The notes under the pieces were generated by a model. It had not been told where the DNA came from, did no database searches, and saw only the letters and a program-made list of their open reading frames with translations. The translations under genes were made by a program, and so were the position numbers. Positions 59,312 through 64,000 of a stretch of 64,000 bases of DNA are shown here, piece by piece (the stretch's first letter is position 1; every line of letters begins with the position of its first letter). Source of the DNA: Pseudomonas nunensis (GTDB lineage Bacteria > Pseudomonadota > Gammaproteobacteria > Pseudomonadales > Pseudomonadaceae); NCBI RefSeq assembly GCF_024296925.1, contig NZ_CP101125.1, positions 2,916,501-2,980,500 on the forward strand. The letters are read 5' to 3'.

Positions 59312-60346
59312 ATGTTTACAGTTTTCAGTGATTCCCACCGTTTGCACCACGGTACCGAATTAAAAGATGGCGTGCTCAAGCCATCTTTCGAACAGCCGAG
59401 TCGCGCCGATACCGTGCATCATCGGGTCAAGCAGGTAGGGCTTGGTCAGATCATCGAACCGCGAGCGTTTGACCGCTCCTGTTATGTCAACGCGCACAGC
59501 GAGCGCTACGTTGCCTTTCTGGAATCCGCCTGGTCTGAATGGTGTGCCACCGGGCGCACCCACGATGCCTTGCCGCTGGTATGGCCAGTGCGCGATCTGG
59601 CCAACGAGCAAGTGCCGACGTTCATCGACGGCAAGCTGGGTTTCTACGCCATGGACGCCGGCTCGCCGATTACCGCCACCACCTGGCAAGCGGTGAAAAC
59701 CAGCGCCGATATCGCGCTGACCGGGCTGGCGCTGATCGATGAAGGCCACGACAGTGCCTTTGCCCTGTGCCGACCACCCGGCCATCACGCGGCACGCGAA
59801 TACATGGGCGGTTATTGCTATCTCAACAACGCCGCGATTGCCGCACAGCGGGCGATTACTCAAGGCGCCAAACGTGTCGCCGTGCTGGACGTCGACTTTC
59901 ATCATGGCAACGGCACGCAGAACATTTTCTACGGGCGCAGCGACGTCATGTTTGTCTCGCTGCACGGCGAACCCAGTGTCTCTTATCCGTACTACTCAGG
60001 CTTCAGCCATGAAGTCGGCGCCGGCCCAGGTGAAGGGTACAACCTCAACTATCCATTGCCGAAAAACACCACCTGGGAAAGCTACCGCAACGCCTTGCTC
60101 CACGCCTGCAAGAAACTCCAGCAATTTGCCCCGGAAGTGCTGGTTATTTCACTCGGCGTCGACACGTTCAAGGACGACCCCATCAGCCATTTCCTGCTGG
60201 AAAGCGAAGATTTCGTCGGCATCGGCGAGCTGATCGCGGGCGTCGGCTGCCCCACCCTGTTTGTGATGGAAGGCGGCTACATGGTCGATGAAATCGGCAT
60301 CAATGCAGTCAACGTGCTGCATGGCTACGAGAGCAAACGCGCCTGA
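59312..60346 (+). CDS. Acetylpolyamine amidohydrolase (HDAC family, AphA/AphB-like)
   Basis: The ATG at 59312 gives 344 residues beginning MFTVFSDSHRLHHG, aligned with P. aeruginosa AphA/AphB. Catalytic and zinc residues are visible in LCRPPGHHAA (His pair), VLDVDFHHGNGTQ (Asp and His ligands) and the late Asp of SLGVDTFKDDP. Such enzymes remove acetyl groups from acetylputrescine or acetylcadaverine in the cytoplasm. An ornithine cyclodeaminase and an amino-acid permease follow, making a catabolic unit. Confidence 0.88.
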   Translation: MFTVFSDSHRLHHGTELKDGVLKPSFEQPSRADTVHHRVKQVGLGQIIEPRAFDRSCYVNAHSERYVAFLESAWSEWCATGRTHDALPLVWPVRDLANEQVPTFIDGKLGFYAMDAGSPITATTWQAVKTSADIALTGLALIDEGHDSAFALCRPPGHHAAREYMGGYCYLNNAAIAAQRAITQGAKRVAVLDVDFHHGNGTQNIFYGRSDVMFVSLHGEPSVSYPYYSGFSHEVGAGPGEGYNLNYPLPKNTTWESYRNALLHACKKLQQFAPEVLVISLGVDTFKDDPISHFLLESEDFVGIGELIAGVGCPTLFVMEGGYMVDEIGINAVNVLHGYESKRA

Positions 60347-60384
60347 ATCGCAGCGCTTCAACCACTGAATCGGAGAATAAAAAC

Positions 60385-61440
60385 ATGACTCTTTTCGTAG
60401 ACGTCGATCATGTCGCACGCCTGTTCGCCAAGGTCGGAATCCGCCGCGCTATCCGCGAAATGGCGGCGTACATCAAAGCCGACTATTCGCGCTGGGCACA
60501 GTTTGATAAGTCGCCCCGCACCGCCAATCATTCGGCCGACGGTGTGATCGAGTTGATGCCGACCGACGATGGCCAGCAGTACTCGTTCAAATACGTGAAT
60601 GGCCACCCGGACAACGGGCAAAGGAACTTGCTTACGGTCATGGCCTTCGGGGTTCTGGCCGACGTTCACAGTGGCTATCCGACCTTGCTCAGTGAACTGA
60701 CGCTGACCACCGCCGTGCGCACTGCCGCGACCTCTGCCCTGGTTGCGAAGTCCCTGGCACGTCCCGATGCAAGCATCATGGCAATCATCGGCAACGGCGC
60801 GCAGAGCGAATTCCAGGCCCTCGCCTTCCATGAAATGCTGTCGATCAAGGAACTGCGCATTTTCGATATCGACCGCGAGGCGTCACTCAAGTTGAAGCAT
60901 AACCTGAGCGCATTCCCGGACATCAAGGTGATTCTGGCCAGCTCGGTACAGGACGCGGTCAAGGGTGCACACATCGTCACCACCGTCACCGCGGACAAAG
61001 CCTACGCGACGATTCTGACCCCCGAGATGATCGAGCCCGGCATGCACATCAACGCGGTCGGCGGTGACTGCCCGGGTAAAACCGAACTGCATGCTGACAT
61101 TCTGCGCAGTGCGCGGGTGATCGTTGAGTTTGAAGCGCAAACCCGGATTGAAGGCGATATCCAGCAACTGGAGCCTGACTTTCCCGTCGTCGAGTTTTTT
61201 CGGATTGTCCAGGGCGAAGTCCCAGGCCGCGAGAGCGACGCACAGGTCACCGTATTCGATTCGGTGGGCTTTGCCCTGGAAGACTTTTCGTCTCTGCGCT
61301 ACGTGCACGACCTGGCGCGAGAGCATTCCATCGGCGAGCGCATCCATCTGGTGCCAACGCCAGCCAACATAAAAAACCTCTACCAACTGCTGGATCCGCA
61401 GCCCGCAACCGCCGCTTCGCGCTTGCGCACAGTCAGCTGA
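60385..61440 (+). CDS. Ornithine cyclodeaminase-family protein
   Basis: The 351-residue product has the OCD/mu-crystallin NAD site (MAIIGNGAQSEFQALAFHEM) and the active-site regions GGDCPGKTEL and FDSVGFALEDFSSL. The N-terminus (SADGVIELMPTDDGQQYSFK) matches the long bacterial OCD type that converts ornithine to proline. GGAGA precedes the start, 38 nt after the amidohydrolase. With that enzyme it could feed polyamine-derived carbon to proline, though true substrates are unproven. Confidence 0.9.
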   Translation: MTLFVDVDHVARLFAKVGIRRAIREMAAYIKADYSRWAQFDKSPRTANHSADGVIELMPTDDGQQYSFKYVNGHPDNGQRNLLTVMAFGVLADVHSGYPTLLSELTLTTAVRTAATSALVAKSLARPDASIMAIIGNGAQSEFQALAFHEMLSIKELRIFDIDREASLKLKHNLSAFPDIKVILASSVQDAVKGAHIVTTVTADKAYATILTPEMIEPGMHINAVGGDCPGKTELHADILRSARVIVEFEAQTRIEGDIQQLEPDFPVVEFFRIVQGEVPGRESDAQVTVFDSVGFALEDFSSLRYVHDLAREHSIGERIHLVPTPANIKNLYQLLDPQPATAASRLRTVS

Positions 61441-61455
61441 TAGCCATCGATGATG

Positions 61456-61479
61456 CCCCCTGAGCAAAGCGCCAGGGGG
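61456..61479 (+). terminator. Hairpin after the cyclodeaminase gene
   Basis: CCCCCTG (61456-61462) and CAGGGGG (61473-61479) with a 10-nt loop. No T run follows, so it may be an mRNA end structure or a weak terminator. Confidence 0.45.
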
Positions 61480-61591
61480 TCACCCTGCCACGCCAAACCA
61501 CCACCGTGAGTAACCGTTGCACCCCTAACAAGAACGCCAGACACCCACTTTTCTGCCAAAACTCAAAAACATAAAATCAAGAGGTTTTGTA

Positions 61592-63001
61592 ATGAAATCG
61601 ACTCCAGCCGAACGGGTTGAACAGCCCGCGCTGCAGCGCACGCTCAGCAATCGCCACATTCAATTAATGGCCATGGGAGGCGCCATCGGTACCGGCCTGT
61701 TCATGGGTTCCGGAAAGATCATTGCCCTCTCTGGCACCTCGATCATCCTGATTTATATGATCATCGGGTTGTTCGTCTACTTCGTCATGCGCGCCATGGG
61801 CGAACTGTTGCTCTCCAACCTGAACTTCAAAACCTTCGCCGATTTTGCCGGCGCCTACCTCGGCCCGCGAGCGGCGTTCTTCCTCGGCTGGTCGTATTGG
61901 CTGAGCTGGAGTGTCGCGGTGGTGGGCGATGCCGTCGTGGTCGGCGGATTCTTCCAGTACTGGTTCCCGGATGTGCCCGCGTGGATCCCGGCCATCGGGA
62001 TGTTGATGACGCTGTTCGCCTTGAACGTGCTGACCGTCAGGCTCTTCGGTGAAGTGGAGTTCTGGTTTGCGATCATCAAAATCATTGCCGTCGTCACCCT
62101 GATCGGCGTCAGCATCGTGATGATTGCCAGCTCATTCGTGTCCCCCAGTGGCGTGACGGCATCGCTGAATCATCTGCTGGATAAACAGGCAGCCTTTCCC
62201 AACGGTCTGTTTGGTTTCTTCGCCGGGTTCCAGATGGCGATCTTCTCCTTTGCCGGCACCGAGCTGATCGGTACGGCAGCTGCCGAAACCCGCGCCCCCG
62301 AGAAGACGCTGCCCAAAGCCATCAACTCGATTCCGCTGAGAATCATCCTGTTCTATGTGTTGGCACTGACTTGCATTATTGCGGTGACCTCGTGGCAACA
62401 GGTGTCGCCGAACAAGAGTCCTTTCGTTGAACTGTTTCTGGTTGCAGGGTTTCCCGCCGCCGCCGGCATCGTCAATTTTGTGGTGCTGACGTCGGCTGCT
62501 TCATCGGCCAACAGCGGCGTGTTTTCATCCAGCCGCATGCTGTTCGGCCTGGCCAGTCAAGACAATGCGCCCGGGATTTTCCGGCGCCTGTCGGGCAACA
62601 GCGTGCCGCTGCTGAGCCTGGCATTTACCACGCTGTTGATGCTGATTGGTGTGCTGCTGTTGTTCATCGTGCCAGAGGTGATGACCGCGTTTACCATCGT
62701 CTCGACCGTGTCGGCAATCCTGGTGATTTTCACTTGGTCGACCATCCTTGCGTCGTACATCGCCTATCGCAAACGCCGGCCCGACCTGCATGCGCAATCC
62801 TTCTACAAGATGCCTGGCGGCGTGCCGATGGCCTGGTTCTCCCTGGCGTTCCTGGGCTTTGTCCTGTGTCTTCTGGCACTCAGACCTGACACGCGCATTG
62901 CCTTGATGGTCATGCCGGGCTGGTTCATCTGGCTGGCCATTGCTTATCAGCTGACCCATTCCAGAAAGCTGAGATCCGCTGTGGTTTCGGCGAATCTTTA
63001 A
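61592..63001 (+). CDS. Amino-acid permease of the APC family (CycA-like)
   Basis: The 469-residue product has 12 membrane helices. It has the AAT-family start (LQRTLSNRHIQLMAMGGAIG; TGLFMGSGKII) and GFQMAIFSFAGTELIG for substrate recognition. It is closest in pattern to D-serine/D-alanine/glycine and related amino-acid symporters. It follows the cyclodeaminase after 151 nt. AGAGG precedes the start. Confidence 0.91.
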   Translation: MKSTPAERVEQPALQRTLSNRHIQLMAMGGAIGTGLFMGSGKIIALSGTSIILIYMIIGLFVYFVMRAMGELLLSNLNFKTFADFAGAYLGPRAAFFLGWSYWLSWSVAVVGDAVVVGGFFQYWFPDVPAWIPAIGMLMTLFALNVLTVRLFGEVEFWFAIIKIIAVVTLIGVSIVMIASSFVSPSGVTASLNHLLDKQAAFPNGLFGFFAGFQMAIFSFAGTELIGTAAAETRAPEKTLPKAINSIPLRIILFYVLALTCIIAVTSWQQVSPNKSPFVELFLVAGFPAAAGIVNFVVLTSAASSANSGVFSSSRMLFGLASQDNAPGIFRRLSGNSVPLLSLAFTTLLMLIGVLLLFIVPEVMTAFTIVSTVSAILVIFTWSTILASYIAYRKRRPDLHAQSFYKMPGGVPMAWFSLAFLGFVLCLLALRPDTRIALMVMPGWFIWLAIAYQLTHSRKLRSAVVSANL

Positions 63002-63089
63002 CCCGAAAAACAAAATCCCCATGTGTTTCCTTCGTTCTTACTGACGTCGCAGTTCTCACTGCCCGTTCCTGTACGTCTGGAGTTTTCCC

Positions 63090-64000
63090 ATGCCCTCGCC
63101 CAAATCCTTGCCCGCTGCGCTGCTGGGCCTGGCGCTTGTTTGTCCGGCCTTCGCCGAAGCCGAAGGCCTGGAGCTTGGGCAAGTGCTGATTGGCGCGGAG
63201 GATTTGAGCGGTGAAGACGCGTCCGTCGAGAACGCCAAAGCGCGGCTTGCGGAGGTTCCCGGCGGCACCAACGTGGTTGACCTGCGCCGCCCATTACAGG
63301 GCCGCGTGGCCAGCAATCAGGATGTGCTGGCTTATCAACCGGGGGTGTATGCCCAGTCCGCGGGGAATGAAGGGGTGAAGATTTCGGTTCGGGGTTCGGG
63401 CATCAACCGTGCGCCGGGCGCGCATGCGTCGGGGTTGTACGCGATGCTCGACGGCTTGCCGCTGACCGGCCCCGGCGGCACGCCATATGAATTGCTGGAG
63501 CCGTTGTGGCTCGACCATGTTGAGGTGCTGCGCGGCGCCAACGGTTTCGACCGGGGCGCCCTGGCCTTGGGCGGGGCCATCGATTACGTCAGCCACACCG
63601 GCTACAACGCACCGAAGTTGCAGGTGCGTTACGCGATGGGCAGCCACGGTTATCAGCAGCGCCAGATCAGCTCCGGGCAGGTGCTGGGCAACTTCGACTA
63701 CTACGTCGCCATGACCGATGCGCGCGCCGATGGCTATCAGGATCACACCGCCAGCGAGAGCCAGGGCGTGATCGCCAACTTCGGTTATCGCTTCAATCCG
63801 AACCTGGAAACGCGTTTCTACCTGCGCTATCGCCAGACCGACAACGACCTCGCCGGCCGCGTGACCAAGCACTCCATCGAGCATGATCCACGCGCAGCCA
63901 ACCCCGCTTACGTGACGCGAGACGACAGCCGCAAGCAACCCGGCAGCACCTTTTTCGGCAACAAGACCACGTACTACATCGATGACGATTCGAGCATCCA
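63090..64000 (+). CDS. TonB-dependent receptor, 3' end outside the window
   Basis: The ATG at 63090 follows GGAG. The visible 303 residues begin with a signal peptide (LPAALLGLALVCPAFAEA). The plug domain follows (VLAYQPGVYAQSAGN; ISVRGSGINRAPGAH; VEVLRGANGFDRGALALGG) and then the first barrel strands. The frame is open to the window edge. It is an outer-membrane, energy-coupled uptake receptor. Its ligand is not apparent; siderophore or metal complexes are usual. Confidence 0.92.
   Translation, partial: MPSPKSLPAALLGLALVCPAFAEAEGLELGQVLIGAEDLSGEDASVENAKARLAEVPGGTNVVDLRRPLQGRVASNQDVLAYQPGVYAQSAGNEGVKISVRGSGINRAPGAHASGLYAMLDGLPLTGPGGTPYELLEPLWLDHVEVLRGANGFDRGALALGGAIDYVSHTGYNAPKLQVRYAMGSHGYQQRQISSGQVLGNFDYYVAMTDARADGYQDHTASESQGVIANFGYRFNPNLETRFYLRYRQTDNDLAGRVTKHSIEHDPRAANPAYVTRDDSRKQPGSTFFGNKTTYYIDDDSSI

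Overview
The window is a GC-rich chromosomal segment of a Pseudomonas, most likely of the P. fluorescens group. The evidence is codon bias, many copies of the GTGGGAGCGGGCTTGCTCGCG type REP element, a CcoN4/NirA-type locus, and several Pseudomonas-restricted families (DUF3077, DUF934, DUF4381). It is not a phage or plasmid. Most of it is ordinary chromosome, with an accessory patch downstream of a tRNA-Ser gene at about 41.2-44.5 kb.

Layout. 1-15 kb: a co-directional block with a partial DUF1254/DUF1214 protein, two predicted outer-membrane proteins, a complete MoxR/DUF58/DUF4381/VWA/VWA-TPR/BatD (Bat) operon, a periplasmic HAD phosphatase, a Cys-type sulfatase and a membrane protein fused to a spermidine-synthase-like domain. 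Two REP doublets (REPINs) sit inside reading frames of the Bat operon. 15-24 kb: a DUF3313 lipoprotein, an eight-haem cytochrome with TPRs, a membrane protein, a sulfite/nitrite reductase with DUF934, and an orphan CcoN with a small partner. Three 147-nt near-perfect palindromes lie between these genes and carry compensatory base changes. 24-30 kb: AraC, Asp/Glu racemase and GNAT genes, then a 780-residue protein with a GC-rich body and an AT-rich end, then a promoter and a 236-nt leader with competing complementary segments in front of a DUF3077 gene pair. 30-41 kb: a LysR/DSD1/lactone oxidase/cytochrome c5 cluster, an NADP-dependent GAPDH, FUSC, EamA with divergent Lrp, two small lipoprotein-like genes, Bax-inhibitor-1 and tRNA-Ser.

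41.2-44.5 kb: accessory region of small orphan genes, an RHS C-terminal fragment with a frame-shifted HNH-like tip, and a tailocin-type holin start abutting the RHS remnant. 44.5-52.7 kb: an operon read on the minus strand with a flavin monooxygenase, a dipeptide-type ABC importer (permeases, ATPases and a frame-shifted binding protein) and two alkylhydroperoxidase-fold proteins. 52.9-58.1 kb: a LysR gene divergent from an ectoine-type (Ehu-like) ABC importer. A truncated aspartoacylase-family fragment lies inside this importer operon, and an SDR gene ends it. 58.3-64 kb: an Lrp-type regulator divergent from acetylpolyamine amidohydrolase, ornithine cyclodeaminase and amino-acid permease genes, then the start of a TonB-dependent receptor.

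The most striking unexplained features are the structured DUF3077 leader, the covarying 147-nt palindromes, the REPINs translated inside Bat proteins, and the gene remnants (RHS/holin, aspartoacylase, PSGGGRGN tail copy). All functional statements are read from sequence and family knowledge. No searches or folding programs were run.
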